The notes beneath the pieces were generated by a model, which saw only the letters and a program-made list of their open reading frames with translations, was not told the DNA's origin and made no database searches. From Lanius collurio (taxonomy: Eukaryota; Chordata; Aves; Passeriformes; Laniidae), in contig JACBWW010000007.1 of NCBI GenBank assembly GCA_020086605.1, forward strand, positions 19,599,752 to 19,663,751: a DNA stretch of 64,000 nt, written 5' to 3'. A program made the position numbers and the translations under genes. Below are positions 1 through 14,300 of this stretch, piece by piece. Numbering within the stretch: position 1 is the first letter of the stretch; every line of letters begins with the position of its first letter.

Positions 1-3000
1 ATTTTTTTCCTCCGTATTCTAAATTTCCTCTATGTCTAAATCTCTGTGCATATCAGGCTATAGATTTAAAGGAGAAAAAGGTGAACCACTGTTGAAATAC
101 ATGAATATAGTTCCATTGAAGTCATTGTAACCCTTACCATGTCATTAGATGAGGATTCAGGCCTCAAAATAAATTTCTATATAGCAAATAAACAAAATAA
201 AATAATTTGAAAAAAATGCATATTATAAAACAAGCTGGGAAAAACTATTCCCAGGGGCAAGCAGAGCCTTTATCAGAAATCATGCCCAAGAAGCTTGTCT
301 TCATTTCAAAAGCACATTAGTTCAATGCACTACTGATTGTCACAGGACTAGCTGCGTGCGTAAATGTCATGCAGAGATTGTTACATAATAAATCTAGTCC
401 AGAATGGCTTTGTTGGGCAGGAGAGGTTATCAGGAGGTCGATTAGCCTCCAAGGGAATTTCTACAAGAAAAAGCATAAAGCTATATCACCACCTCCATCT
501 CTAGCAATGAGTGCAATTTAAACTGGGTTTAAAAATGTAAGCCTCATTTACAACTGCTCCTGATTAGAGATGGGGGACGTATATTCCTTATCACAATGTG
601 TTTTCAACAAAACCTTTTCATTTCAAGAAAGAAAAATTAAATGTTTAAAAAGAAATTACCTCAGAGAAACTAGTATTGAAAATCCAGAATTATTATGTTA
701 TTAAAACTGGTTTGGAAAAAAAAAAAAGAGAAGCTTGAGATTTCAGAATACTTGATTGGTTTCCACTCTTTTTCTTTTCATTTGTATATAGCCTTCCTTA
801 TAGGAAGGCAAAATATGCACTGCTATGTAACATTGTAAAACAGGTAAAATATTGCATTATATTTCACAATTTTTCAGAACTACTTAACACAGAAGCTTAT
901 CCCTTCTCTGTCTGATTCAATTAATAGATTTGAGACTGGATTGTTTACATCCCAGTTGAGTCCATGACTATTATTTTGTCACATCAGTCTCTATTTCCCC
1001 TCAAGGAATATACAAACATTTTCATAAGAAAAAGACCAATACATGACTTAATGAATTATTAAAAGTCAGGCAAAATGGGAACCTGGTCCTAGTTTCCAAA
1101 AGTCTGGGTAAAAGCCTTAGCAGTCAGCTTATTGCCTACCTCAAACAACATTCTGTATCAAAACTGTGATATTTGTGAGAAATATCCTGGCTTGCTAGAG
1201 TTGCATTGGTTGACAGAAAAACATCTAGTCTCAGTGTTTCTATCAACTCCTCTTGACAATTTTGGTCGAGTGTTATTAGGAGATGCACACACAACATTAA
1301 AAGAGCTGGAGGTTTTACATAATTAATATCCTGCCTACGGGGCAAGTATAACAGAATTAGGCTCTTTATCCTCTACAACAGTGACATTTTACTATTACAT
1401 TGTGCTATTTATGTGCAAAATCTCTACAATCATGATAGTAATTTTCTGTATTAAATTATTGCTCAGATTTTGAAAACTAAATAAAAACTGACCAATGCAA
1501 ATTAAAAGCATTGCCTTGTATATGGCTGCAAATTATTTTACTTTTTGAATCTTCTTGTCTTTTTCTTTTTCATGCTACTTTTCTTGCCAGAAGGAGGTTC
1601 CCTATATGTTTTTACTGGCTAGCTGTCAATCATATTAATTCCAGCAAAATTACTTTCCTTAAATAATCATAGCAGAAATTCCCAAGGCAAAATAAAGCAT
1701 GAATGATTCCATGTTTACAAATGAAAGGGCATGTCACTAGTGTCTAAAAGAAAAAATATTAGAAAAAGGCACTGTTCTGAAAGATTTCCTTATTTCATGG
1801 TTACTAACCATCACTGACACATTTCTTCATTATGCTTCAGATATTTAATATTTTCTATATACAACTAAAACAACTGTAGCTTTAATGGGGACTGAGACTT
1901 TGTAGTTTGACAATATTTCCCAGCACAGAAACTAGAAAAAAAGGAATTTGCTGTATGACGATGTTTCAAGAACTCTGTCTCTTATATCAGCACACAGGTG
2001 TGAATACTTAAAAACAAGCATGGATGTTCACTCTAAGTAGTTTTGGTTTTCTGTTTCACAATGTCTCCAGTTTTTCCTTTTTTCCTCGGAACATCTCTGT
2101 AAAGGTACTCTTATAGACTAGAAATACTTTTTTGATCTTGTACACTTAACAATTGTATTATAAAGAAACTACATAAAAAATCCTGGCAACACCTGAAAAC
2201 AATACACATACAGAAGATAACCTGTCTGATAGTCTACCACCTTGGCAGAGATCTTGCCATTCATCAAGAGATGTTCTTGAACCATTTGTCATTCCTGGCA
2301 AGGCGAACAGAACTCCCTTTACAATATGTCTGACCCAGCTCTTCAGACGAATCTACAGAACATTATTTGTTCACTTTTTTCCATCACAGATGGTTCTTAG
2401 CTCCAAAATCTGTAGAGTTCATTCCTTTTGTTATATTTTGCAATCTGCCAGAATATACCAGTGAGATGAATCTGTTGTGGGAGGGTGATCTATTGTGCCT
2501 GTTCACCTGCCCAAGATACAACAGGTTTTGCTCTTCTTCCAACTTCTGCAAGTAATGAGGAAGGCTTATGTCTGATCTTGATAAACTGGAAGTAATACTG
2601 ATTAATGAGGAAATATTTCTCTGATTAGATGAAGTATATAGTCTAGCCTTCAAATGAGATCCCTCAGAATCCTAATTAAGAAGTCCTCATTTTTCCCAGG
2701 GGAACAGATTATACCTGCTGTCACAAACACAGTTCTTGAAGGCAATAGGCTGAATACTTCCAGTTGGATATGTTCTTCATCTCAAACAATACTAAAAAAA
2801 CTAGTTTCTGAAACTTTTGGGGGAGATTTTTCAATAGTCTGAGATTTTTGCTGAGATTTGGTGTTGTTGCCATGTCTCTCAGGTATCTTGCTCATCAACT
2901 GTAATTTTTATTTTAATATTAACTTGCAAAGGCGTGAGTGGTATGGTGGCTGGACATATCACAAAGAAACACTGGCTCCATATCTGAAAAACTTTTTTTG

Positions 3001-3718
3001 AGTGACTTGACAGTTATGGCAGGAAGTAAGAAGTGTATTTGCCAGTGGGCTCAAGATCTACAGCTCTTTCATTAGTAGCACGTACTCTTCCTCAGCTTTT
3101 TCAAGTAAAATTTGTTCTAGGCTTTAAAAATTGCATTATCTTGTTTAATAAAACATGGGAAACTATCCAGAATGAAGCAGATTTCAAATTATGATACTAT
3201 GTACTATATTAGATTAGATGCTTTGCACTGTTTGTCAGTTTTAAAGATTTCCCTACCTCTGCATATAGAAACAATTCTCATTATGCTGTGGGCTCATGTT
3301 CTGAACAGGAAGTTCTTTTCCCTCCTTCCTGCATTCCCAGCAACCTTCTAATGAGTCCAGTAATAGATAAATAACTTTTTTAGGTTTTTTTTCTGATATT
3401 TTTTCTGAAGCTGGGAAGAGTTCTATTCCAGAATATCTTGTTCTATAAATTAGGTAGTGTAATAAGAATTTTGTAAATGAGACTTCGGACATCTTTCCTT
3501 TGCCCAAATAAATGTTTCTACTGCTGCTACCTTTTGGCAATATTTGAATTTTGATGCATACAAGAGCATACAGTCAGAATATAACACCTTTTAGAAACTA
3601 CCTATTTAGAAATATTCTGTATGCTCTATTTCCAACAGAAATCTATGACTGACCTAGTGATACAGACAGAAAGTATAACTGAATGCCAGCTTTCTTTGTG
3701 TCTGTAACGCTGCCACAT

Positions 3719-4651
3719 AAGAATCTCAGAATGGGTCAGGTTGGAAGCAACCACAGCAGGTCATCTGGTCCAACCTCCCTGCTCAAGCCGGGACATCCCA
3801 GAGCACACGGCATAGAACTGCATCCAATTTTTGAATATCTCCAGTGAAGAGACTCCACAACCTCTCTGGGCAACCTATTCTAGTGCATGGTCACCCAGAG
3901 GGTAAAAAAGTTCTTCCTCATGTTCAGGTGGAGCTTCCTGTGCCTCGGTTTCTGCCCATTGCCTCTTGTACTATTGCTCAGCACCACTGAGCAGAGCCTG
4001 GCTCCATCCTCTTGACAACCTCACTTCAGACTTTTACAGACAGTGATGACGCTCCCCTTTCAGTTGTCCTTTCTCAAGACTAAACAGGCGCAACGCTCTC
4101 AGACTCTCCTCGTGAGAGATATGCTCCAGTCTCTGAATCATCTTTGTTGCCCTCTGTTGGACCTGCTCCAGGAGTTCTGTGTCTCTGTGGTCCCAAGGAG
4201 CCCAGAACTGGACACAACACTCACCTAGGCTGAGTAGAGAGACACAATCACATCCCTTGATCTGCTGCCAATGTTTTTCCTAATGCAACCCAGGACACCG
4301 TTGGCTTTTGGACAGCTTGTTGTCCACCAGGACCCCAGGTCCTTCTCCACAGAGCTGCTTTCCAGTGGATCAGCCCCCACCCTGTAGTGCTACTCCCCAG
4401 GTGTAGGATTCTGCATTTGCCTTTGCTGGACTTCAGGCAGTTCTTCTCTGCCCATCTCTCCACCCTGCTGAGGCCCTCCTGAAGGGCTGCACAGCACTCT
4501 GGGGTATTGGTCACTCCTCCAAACTTTGTGTTGCCACCGAACTTGCTGAGGAAGCATCTGTCCCATCATCCAGGTCATAAATGAATAAGTGAAACAATAC
4601 TGGGCCCAGTAATGGACCCTGAGGGTGACTGCTAGTGAGAGGCCTCCAGCT
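3719..4651 (-). mobile_element. CR1 LINE, 3' portion, interrupted
   Basis: Minus-strand copy of a CR1 non-LTR retrotransposon. Its 3' end is at about 3719, where the plus strand reads agaatctcagaatgggtcag, a decayed form of the avian CR1 terminus. The reverse transcriptase C-terminal half is visible in translation on the minus strand, including the [19 protein letters not shown] block, but it is broken by stops and shifts. The element is cut at 4651 by an LTR insertion and resumes at 5027. It is 5'-truncated, as most CR1 copies are. It lies in sense orientation to MYO16. Confidence 0.88.
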
Positions 4652-5026
4652 ACTACTGTATACAGTCGATAGCAAAGAGTCGAGAAGGGCATTTGCGTGT
4701 GTTCCAGCAGAAGCATTTATTGTTTCTACACCGTCAAAGGTTGTAGAGGTAAATACGAGCATGATCCCGAGGCCCACAGTTTTATCCAGGGGTGGGGAAA
4801 AGGCAGGACTAGGGAATGGGGGCCGATGGGGAAGCTCTGGGGGATTGACGAGGGGTGGAGGCCAACAGCCAACCAGGGAATGCAAACTGGGATAGATCAA
4901 CATATAGAACAATGCTTCGGAGAAGCCTTTTAAGTCACCCTAACATGAAGTGGTTCTTGTGGTACTAGGGACTTGTCTTATTGAGAACTCTCTGTCCCTT
5001 GTAATGTATGTTCACTGGCCACCACA
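4652..5026 (-). mobile_element. Solo LTR of an endogenous retrovirus nested in CR1
   Basis: 375-bp block with no CR1 similarity placed between two adjoining CR1 pieces. On the minus strand it starts TGTGGTGGCC, contains a TATA-like GATAAAAC (plus 4779-4786), and then AATAAA (plus 4716-4721), the usual LTR order of promoter then polyadenylation signal. The heptamer tccagct is found immediately on both sides (4645-4651 and 5027-5033), as expected for a target-site duplication of about 6-7 bp. No retroviral gene or primer-binding site is adjacent, so it is a solo LTR. The end reads CAGTAGT rather than a clean CA, so the exact right boundary is uncertain. The family was not identified. Confidence 0.72.
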
Positions 5027-5090
5027 TCCAGCTAGACCCTAACCCTCTGGGACTTGCTGTTCAACCAGGTTTTATCTAAAAAATATGTAT
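5027..5090 (-). mobile_element. CR1 LINE, continuation upstream of the LTR
   Basis: The plus strand tccagctagaccctaaccc continues the CR1 text that stops at 4651, through a ctctgggacttgctgttcaa segment typical of the CR1 reverse transcriptase region, and fades out near 5090. It belongs to the same insertion as 3719-4651. Confidence 0.7.
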
Positions 5091-8000
5091 CAGCTTTTTA
5101 TCAGGTTTTATCTACAAAGGGAGAAAATGTTTTCTAACTATCTGATAAAATAACATGCCTTCTACTTACTAGCAGGCAGGGAACACGGTATCAAGATTTT
5201 CTCAAGCCCATATATCTAATTAGCTTGTTTTCCATGAGAAAAGAAAAACAGCATTTCACAAGAATTCACAGGCATTCTTAAATCTCCATAAAGAAAAAGC
5301 CCTCTTGCAGAATGAGTCAGGAATTGTTAAAACATTACCTTAAATAATTTCATTACTCATTTGGAGCACTAGATCCAACTTTGCCAAAATGCAATCAGTT
5401 ACCTTGAAATGCCACATTACGGCAACCATGAATCTACAAAACTGAACATCAACATACTTATCTAAATGGAAGTAAAACAGTAGTAAACTTTAAAGAGTTA
5501 AGAGTCTCAGGAAGAAATTCACCTAGACTATTTTGATAATAATAAAAACAGTAGAATAGGAAATCATTATATAGATCAGTGAAGATAAATATCAACAATT
5601 AAAAAAATAATTATAAGAACTTGTGAGAAATGTTAGTACTGTTCTTCTAATTCTACCCTAGGGGCCAATTAGGTTTTTTTAAAATAATATCAGAATGAAT
5701 AAAGTAAAAAAACCTCAGATCTTGCAACCAGTCTAAACTAGCATGTAGGGTTACAAATTAGTCAAAACTAGACAAAGTTTTAAGTTTTTATGAAAGAGAA
5801 CAACATTTCTATAGGTGCATTTTCTCACTTAACACCAATATTAAAACTCTTGCTTTATACCTATTGAGTAGTATTACAAAGTAATGAATTGCTGGATTCT
5901 GGCAACACTTTTTATTCTCTATACTTCGTACCTTTAGAGCTTGTTCATTGCAGCTTGTCACAGAATCATCTCCCTTTGCTTAGATTAAATGATAATTATT
6001 GCTTTTAATTTGCCTAAAACCTGTCACAAACTATTTCATACAGTGTGGCCTGGAATTTGTCAGACTTATTTAGTCACATAAGTTAATGTTTTTGGTGGAT
6101 ATTTAAACAGAGGTATATTAAAACTGCACCAAACTGGAGATACAGTGCTGCTGACTGATAGTTACCCAGATGCATTTGAAGTAAATGTGATCCAGAAATC
6201 ACAAATTCATTGCAGTAATCAGGTTTGCACCTAGAACTGTTCTATGCCTTGATTTACTCCTTCAAGTTAAACAGTATGATTAGGATGGACCAAAAAAAAA
6301 AATAAATTGTGTGTGGGTTCTTTTAACCGAGGTTCAAATATTAGTGTAGTATGATCAACTTAATTTTCACTTAAAATAAGCTACTTAGCTTCAAGTTTGG
6401 AAAGGGAATGAAGCTGATTTTGGCCTGATAAAATTTTGTATATATTGTTAGTACTGTCAATTAATCCTGAGCTTGTTAACTTTCTATAACCAGCCTAAAT
6501 GAAGAACTACCCCTTTTCAAGTATAGGTATAATATGTGGCCACTGTAGACTATTGCAAATTCCTCACTTCTGATACATCAAACAGCTGTCCTGTTTTATC
6601 TGAAACTTACAGCCTCACACAGTCTTCAAGTTACTTCACAGGTAGAAACATTTCCACTGAGAAATATTTTCACAAGGTAGAAGTGACTTCTTCTACCTAG
6701 AGATTGCACTAAAAGGAGAGTACAAGATAAATAATATACAAACACCTTTGAATTTCATTATTTGACAATCCTATGATATCTGGAAATCATAGGTTTATAT
6801 TAACAACAGAGACACAAAACATCTATTCTGAAAGACTGTGAGATATAAAATTTTAAAAATAACAGACTGGAAAATTATTTCAAATAATTTTAATAGATTT
6901 TTAATATCCCAATTCTAAATTTCTTTCTCAACAACCACTACACACTGTAATTAGAAATGTCTGAGCTAGATTGTCACAGACATGCACTGAGATAAGCCTC
7001 TGTTCCATATGTCCCAGGAATGAATGAGGAAGAATTGTGACCTCATGCTGCTGCCTTTCCTTATTATGAAGAGAGTATGTCAAATTAGGACATGGATTGG
7101 AAAATTGCTCTAGCTTAGTGTCACAAACAGACAAGTAAAATCATTCCATATTACTTCTGTTTGCCTTCAGCAGGAAGTGAGTGGTGCATACACACCACAC
7201 ACTCTAGTGGTGTATATATAATGACAGACAGATTTTAGGTGTAGAAAGCTGAGTTAGTCATGGTACCTTTTTCTTTTAGCTACACCCATAGAAGAGAAAT
7301 GTGATTTGTCTATGAAAAAGAATAAAAATAAGATTATGAAGTCCCCGAACTCTAAAAGAGGGCACTTTGTAAGCATTTGTCCTATACAGCCATGGAGATA
7401 TGATATAAAGAAAACTCATGAAAGTTCCACATCTGTCATAAGTGGATTACCATTTTACAATAATTCCAAGCCACTTGTATTTCATGTTCATAAGAAAACG
7501 CATCTGAGCATATGAGCTGTTGAACTTTGATTAACTCACATGCCTATGATCATCTAATTAGGTCTACTGTCTTAGTTTGTTACTTTGATTCTACTGATAT
7601 TTCCTTTTTTTTGTTGTTCCTTTAATTTGTATCTTGACTGCTCCACTGATGCACATTAATTAGCAATCATTTTTCCAAGAAAGCACGCTGGATAGCAACA
7701 GCATCAAATTTAGAAGATGCTAACCTAGAGAACATTCTTAGAACATTTAATTCAGTTAAGTTTAAATTTTCATTTGAAGGCCTTTGAATAAAATTCTGTT
7801 TTTAATACCTTGTGCTAAGGTCACTGTTTCGGGAAGCACAAGTATGTTCTGCATTAAAAAAGCATCAAGCAGAATTTTGCATGTTGAAAGACATAGCGCA
7901 TTCTGTGTTGTCAAGTCCTAAAAGGCTATTAATTGTAACCACCAATCTACATTAGTGCAACATCTATGGTCCCCAATATAAATAAATAAAAAAATAAACA

Positions 8001-8198
8001 AATACGTTACAGTAGAAACATCCAGAAGGAACGGCCAGGGCTTTAAAGATCCAAGTATCACTGTCATGCTAATTCTAAAATGCTTTAAAACTTTATCAGT
8101 GCATATTAAATTCCACCATTTAATGGAATCCTGTTTATTTTTAGTTCTGATTTTGAACAGATAATGGAACATCTAATAGTTTCCAATGGCACTCCTAC

Positions 8199-8340
8199 CT
8201 GCCACTCTCATCTTGATTTTGAAGGTAGCAGTTGATTGTGTTGACTAAAAAGCTAAATAAACGACCATATAGAGATTTTGCCAAGAGATCCCGGTAAAAA
8301 TCTGCAATCTCTACAGTGTGCCTCCGAACAATCGTGTCTC
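8199..8340 (-). CDS. MYO16: MYO16 exon: RDLLAKSLY segment of the motor
   Basis: 142-nt exon: two bases complete Gly, 46 codons, then AG in phase 2. The peptide reads [36 protein letters not shown] and ends NQDESG. It corresponds to the conserved RDaLAKalYsrLFdwLV.xiN block of myosins, just before the switch II exon. Acceptor ctcttag; donor GTAGGA after ggcag. The final residues (DESG) are less conserved, so the exact donor is a little less certain than the others. The next exon, carrying DIxGFE, is not in positions 1-8198. Confidence 0.93.
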
Positions 8341-11300
8341 CTAAGAGAAAAAGCAGAAAATAGACAAGAAACTGTGTTGTAAACTTTGCCTTAAGTAATT
8401 TTAGTTACAATAAATTTAGCTACAGTTATTTCTCCTTTGCCAAACATTTACATGGTGTTAGCTTTTTTCTGAAGCTTCCAGTGCAAGATGAGAAGACTGT
8501 CAACACTCAAAAAAATTTACTTTGGAAATACATGCCTCTATACTTTGTTCAAAAGAAATGTGTATGAGTACCACATAGAACCAGTATTTTATTGAAAATA
8601 TTTTTTTCAGACTTTTTTTCCCAAGACACTCCTGTTGATTACAGTTCTTACTAATATTCTCTATTAATATCTAAACTGTTATCTTGACACACTTTTGTAA
8701 CCTTGATCAAGTTAGGAGCTCATCAGCATCACCGTGTGAAACTGCTTTGTTCCATATTACAAAGGCATTTCTAATTTGGTGGCCCAGTCTGATTTACTGC
8801 CTGGCAGATAAGCCTACATATTCCTCAGAGGGAATGTTTACAGGACCATACAAGAAATAAGGAACAAAAATCACCAGCTTTTAAATATTTTAAATCAAAA
8901 GGATCAAAATGCTACCGGGTCTGATCTATAAGAATGTAAGCTTAGAAAAGATTTACCTTTAAAATACTGAACATCAGTTGTTAAGGCTGAAGCAAGTTCA
9001 TCTGGTGAAACCTGCAGCATCCCTGCTACTGAAATGAAAAGAAAATGTAAAGAAAGACTAATTTATGATATAGTAAACATTTAATTTTTTACAGCAGACT
9101 TCATTCTGTATATTTCTTTTTGAATAGTGAAAGAATGCAAACACTAAAGAAAAGGGTGCTGTCATAGGAGTAATCAAAATTAATGAACACATTCAAATGG
9201 ATTACTATAATCAGTACTTTATGAAGTTTTAATATATCTGTACATTACATTAAAGCTTTCTTTCCCCTTCAAAAATTACTCAGGACTTTCCTCAGGGTTT
9301 GACAGACTTTCTATGATATTATTGTTAAGGTATGCTACTTATTGACATTCTGTATCCATAAGCCACTTGGAGGAGATTTGTTAGGGACAAGGGCAAACTT
9401 TAAAGCACAAAACCAAGAGACATAGATTTTGAATGTAAGGAATTCAGTTCAAGGCAAATGGTTCAGCTGTTGACAAGCACTGCAAAAGCATTTTAAAAGG
9501 AGACGGCATGAAGTGCACTGTACATTTTCTTTTGGCAAATCATAGCATTAAATATGACATTTAATTAGATAATTTGCAAATACTGGCATTTTATTTCATC
9601 CCATAAAAATCTGTAATTTATAAAACATCCAAGTCAATTGGATACTGTCTTCTCACAGTAACTTATGAATTTTCAGAAGTAATTGGTTTTGTCTCCCCGG
9701 GTTTGTGTTTCCATCTGTCGGTGGAACAGCGCAACTTCCCTGCTGTGGGACTGAGCTGACGATGCTGCAAGGTCACATCCTACTGACCTTGTTCCAGTAG
9801 CTGCAGGTCTGACACGAAGGCTGTCTCAGCGTCTGTCAGAGCCGTAAAGCGAATGTCTCCAAGATGAAGAATTGCTGAGAGAATTACAAACAAGTTCTCC
9901 ACCTCCTGCACACATTTTTTGCAGAATTAAAGATAAAGAAAAGAGCTGTTGGGCACACCAGTGAAAGGCTTTATAAAAACAAAAATTCTCTTAGTTTCTA
10001 TCATTGCCGTTTGATAAGCTGAAAAGCATTCACATGTGAATTATTAACAGGAAATCTAAAATCCAGCTGGAACCCAGCTAGGACATGAACCAACAAAACT
10101 ACTTTTTATTTCCTGTGTTTTAAGGTAAGTCACCTTAACTGCTAGTTTAAGAAATTTTTTCAGAATGTGATAAAAATACTAAAATATCTTTAATGGATGC
10201 ATTACTTTTACAAGAAATAAAATATATCTTGTCCATAGAGAATTTCCATTGAGACAATTTCTATACCTGGGAATAGCAAGGGGTTTTTTGCATCAGCCAA
10301 GTGAATTCACAAACAAAGTGTATAGCTTTAAACTAAAAGAGGGTCCTGGTACTGAAAGATATAATTAAGGTCTGAAAGAAACAAAAGCAACCTTCCTTAC
10401 CCTCACACTTTCCCTCCAGGGTTGCCTATTCTTTTGTGATGTTTCAGATTGTGAAGCAGTTATCTTTAGGGGCAGATTTTACCTCACCTCATTTTCAGCC
10501 CAGCAAGAAGAAAACTAACTTTCTTTGGTTGTTTTGGTTGGTTAATTACTTTTTAAAATATTTTTAATTTTAAGGAAAAGCATGACCCAGGAAATATGAC
10601 CCTTAAATCCTCAAACATGGAAAGCATTGTGTCTTTTTGGAAGTTTTTTTTAAGATCAGTTCTATAACAGTGGTGTTTCTTAAAATTGTAAAATAGGAAA
10701 CCTGATATCCACTATAATATTACATGGCATTACACATAGCCAAGTTAATTGATAATTCTTGAAATATTTTTGAAAAATAGTATTTGGAACCTGATTCTGA
10801 TGAAACTGCAGAAGTAACAATGAGAACCCTCACTTATCAGAATTTGTAGACTATGATTGTAAATACACTACTGCTGAAATACTTAGCTATGACATCCTCT
10901 TTATTCTCAAGTTTTCTTCTTTTTTCCTTCTTCTTCTTTCCTTCATGTTCCTTTCCCTAATAAATATGCCAATCATCAAGAGGCATTAAAAAAGCTTACA
11001 TTCTTTCTGGGATAGACTGTGGCACCTCCAGTGCTGTTTAAGCACGTTTGAGTTTCTAAACTACACTTTAAGACAAGAATGTGAATCTCTTACTGTATGA
11101 GACAAATGTCTGTAGGGCCACAGTGTATTTTAGTATTACACAGCACCAAAGCTGAAGATTCAGAAAAACCCAATATATACAGGCAAAGTCTGAACAAGAC
11201 AACTCTTAAAATAGAAGTTATGCTAATATGGCATTCAAACTAGGGTGCTATACCCTGCTTCTTGGAATGGTATCTCAGGCAAGATGAAATGGCACACTAG

Positions 11301-14300
11301 CACTGCACTCTCCTTGCTTGTAGGTTAACTCATTCAAAAAGATTATCTACTCTATCATTAAATGTGGCTAGGTAGTCAAGAAATTATACATATAGATCTT
11401 TCCATGTACCTCAGAAGTAATGGGCAGAAATTTTAGTAATGTGTTTTTTCTGCGTATTGCCCTCTAACATTTGACACAGGAGATGATCCTGAAGTACTTG
11501 AGAGTTCCACAGGACTCTTGCCCCCTAAATATTATTCTAATGCTGCCTGAATACAGGCCTTCAAGATGGTTTACACTTTTCTGAGGCATAACTTCTGTTC
11601 AAGAACTCTGAGCAAAGTAAAGTACTGGACTCAAAAGAATACTGTATATGAAGCATTCTCAGACAGTTACCACAGGCTTCTAAATCATGATTCATTTTGC
11701 ATTCAATTATTTACTTAGGGGCTGAACCTCTTCCTCAACAGAACAGAAACAACGAAATAGCAAGAGAGATCCACCGACCTGTGAACACTGGGCTAAATCT
11801 AGAAGTGTCTGGACTTTTTGCTATTGAAATCTACTGGTACAGAGCTTGAGCCACTAAGAGTAAGGAATAATACTGTCAAATATAGCCATATGCGTTCAAT
11901 TTTGTACATGGCCTTGTGAACATTTATGAGAATGAACCCTACTCTTTGTTACATTGAAAGGTGACATTTGTTACTAGCTTAACTAGGGAATGCTGAACAG
12001 CTCCATGATGTACCACCACCACCACAGAACTCTAGCTCACACCTAAATAAAAGCTTCAGCAAATTCACAATTTTTTTGCTGATAGCCCTTGATCCTTTTT
12101 TATTACAACTGCTGCCCATCTGTCATTTTTGATGATCACTTAACTTAGAGTTACATTATCTTTTTGTCCCTTTTTTTCCAATGATATACTACAGGGGTAA
12201 GTTTTTCCCTCCTTCTAAAACTACCGTTTATGCATTTCTCTTCCAGAAGTGTTCCAGCTACAGTGTGCTAGGTAGCATATACATATTTAAGAAGTATGGG
12301 GAGTTTGCTAAGCATTCTAGTATCCTAAAGGGACACAGAGTTTACATGAGTTCTTAGATGCATCCCTCTATTTCTTCTGATTTCTGTCACAACTCTGTCC
12401 TCCAGAACCTCTTCTTGATTAATTTTCCAGATTATCTTCTTCATTAGTTTCATAGCATTAAATACAAACAGCAGGCCTATCTTCTTGTTGCTTTTGGGGA
12501 ATTAAGTCAGGTCTTTCAAGATATTCAGCTCTTATTTTCTTTGCCTAAATAGGTATTTACTTCTTTTCAGGTGAGCAAATGTGCGTTTCACAGAATTAAA
12601 AAGAATGGGGAGATAATCAGGAAGAGGCAAAAAAATTCTGTGGCTTTTATGAGGCGTCTGTCATTTGGGATTTGATTGCTTCTTTTTATCTATGTAATTT
12701 AATTGTTCAGAGTATTATACCTTGAAGCTGTTTTGTGAATCTTTAGGAACAGAAAAGATTTACATTGTTGGTTCTGTGTCTAATTAAATGTGATTACAGT
12801 AATTTCCCTGGAGTAAACTAGTGCTATATTTGTTTCAAGGTCTTAACCAACGGGAAAAAAGAGAAAAAAGAAAAAAAGACAGAAAGGCACTTCTTTCCCC
12901 ACAAAAGGTTGTCCATGAGAGTTACTTATGGCGTGCTTTCAACTAATATGATTATTTTAGCCACAAATAACATAAGCTCGTGTAACTTACCAGGCTGTTG
13001 AATCCCAGAGCACCTAGAGCTTGTTTTAGTATGGTTAATTTCTCCCTATTTTGAGGGTTGGCTGCTAACATCGTCTCTTCTGATACTGTCTGGCTTAGAT
13101 ACCTGCAGAGAGGAAAAACAGCATATATGGTATTTACAAGGCAGGTGCATGATCAAATTTTTGAAGTTAAAGTCCAACTTTACGTTTCTAATCAGAGGTT
13201 TATTGCAGATTTTTCTCAGCCTTTGGAGGGAACAGTACCAGTGACAGAATACTGTGTATTTCCTTCTTAAACTTTTGCTTAAGACTCCCCTCAACCTCAA
13301 CTTTATCCCTACACGTAAGGTAGAATTGGATTTATAAATCAGATTGGATTTATAAGACTGCCAGTTTTGCCATTCTTGTACTACCAGAGATTGCCCTTCA
13401 GAGGGAAGATTTGAGGAGAACCTCTGATAACTCTGACTGCTTTAAATTCCCCTTTTGCTGTCTAGGCAATAGATCAGCCCTCAACTGCCACAATGACCTT
13501 TCCTTCCCCCAGCAGCTGAACAGGTGATAGGTGCACTCAGCATCTCTGAGAATGAAGCAGTAACCCTGTACACAGAATGGTAAGTGTACAGCCCTTAAGC
13601 CTGCACTGCTTTGTACGGTGGGAAGCAAAAGGAAATTCTATATACCTTCCCAAAAACTGATTAGAAGAAAGAGAGACACTTAGTGCAGCAGCTAACTCAG
13701 GAAAGAAAAAAACAGAAGCAACATAAAGAGTAATAAATTAATAAAAAAACTACAGCAAAATAGATAATTGAAAAGTGCAGCAATCTAGCCATTTATTTTT
13801 ACCCTCTTGAAGTAAGTCAAGTATTAAAAAGTATTTTAAAAGTATTGAGGTATCTTCACAGAGCTGAAATCACTAAGAATGAGGTGTCTGAATATCTTAC
13901 AGGATCTGACTTTGAATTACATCATACTGAGAATGTAAAATTTTTTATCATTTTCATTAAATTATCATTGTCATTAAAATACACATTCATCAGACAATCT
14001 TCACAACTGTCACTTAGATAATCAGAAGAACTCTCCACACCTCTATTCAAACAACATTGTCACTCCACCAGCCAATGTGGGCTGTTTGTACACATTCCAG
14101 TCCTCACCCTTCACCACAATTACAACAAAAATTCCCCACATTTATTCTGCTCTCTACTAATGTTCAGTCCATGATCTTTCCCTTAAGTACAGGAAATAAT
14201 ACTAGTTTAATATCTGACTATTCTCCTTTACAATCATGCTCTGGTAGCACTACAGAGGAGACAGTTTCAAAATTAACTCCTATTACCACAGAAAGTCTGG

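Larger units (their letters stand above)
1..8198 (-). other. 5' part of the MYO16 intron downstream of the last visible exon
   Basis: Phase 2 intron continuing past the window start. I looked for the next motor exon (switch II DIxGFE and relay) on the minus strand and did not find it. It contains a minus-strand CR1 interrupted by an LTR (3719-5090); the rest is AT-rich unique sequence. Confidence 0.8.

Noticed and set aside
2384..2653. 89-codon minus-strand frame as a possible next MYO16 exon
   Set aside because: No myosin switch II or relay similarity; the expected DIxGFE motif is absent throughout 1-8198.
4511..4912. 133-codon minus-strand open frame
   Set aside because: It runs across the LTR into the CR1 reverse transcriptase remnant ([19 protein letters not shown]) and is an accidental join of two transposons, not a gene.
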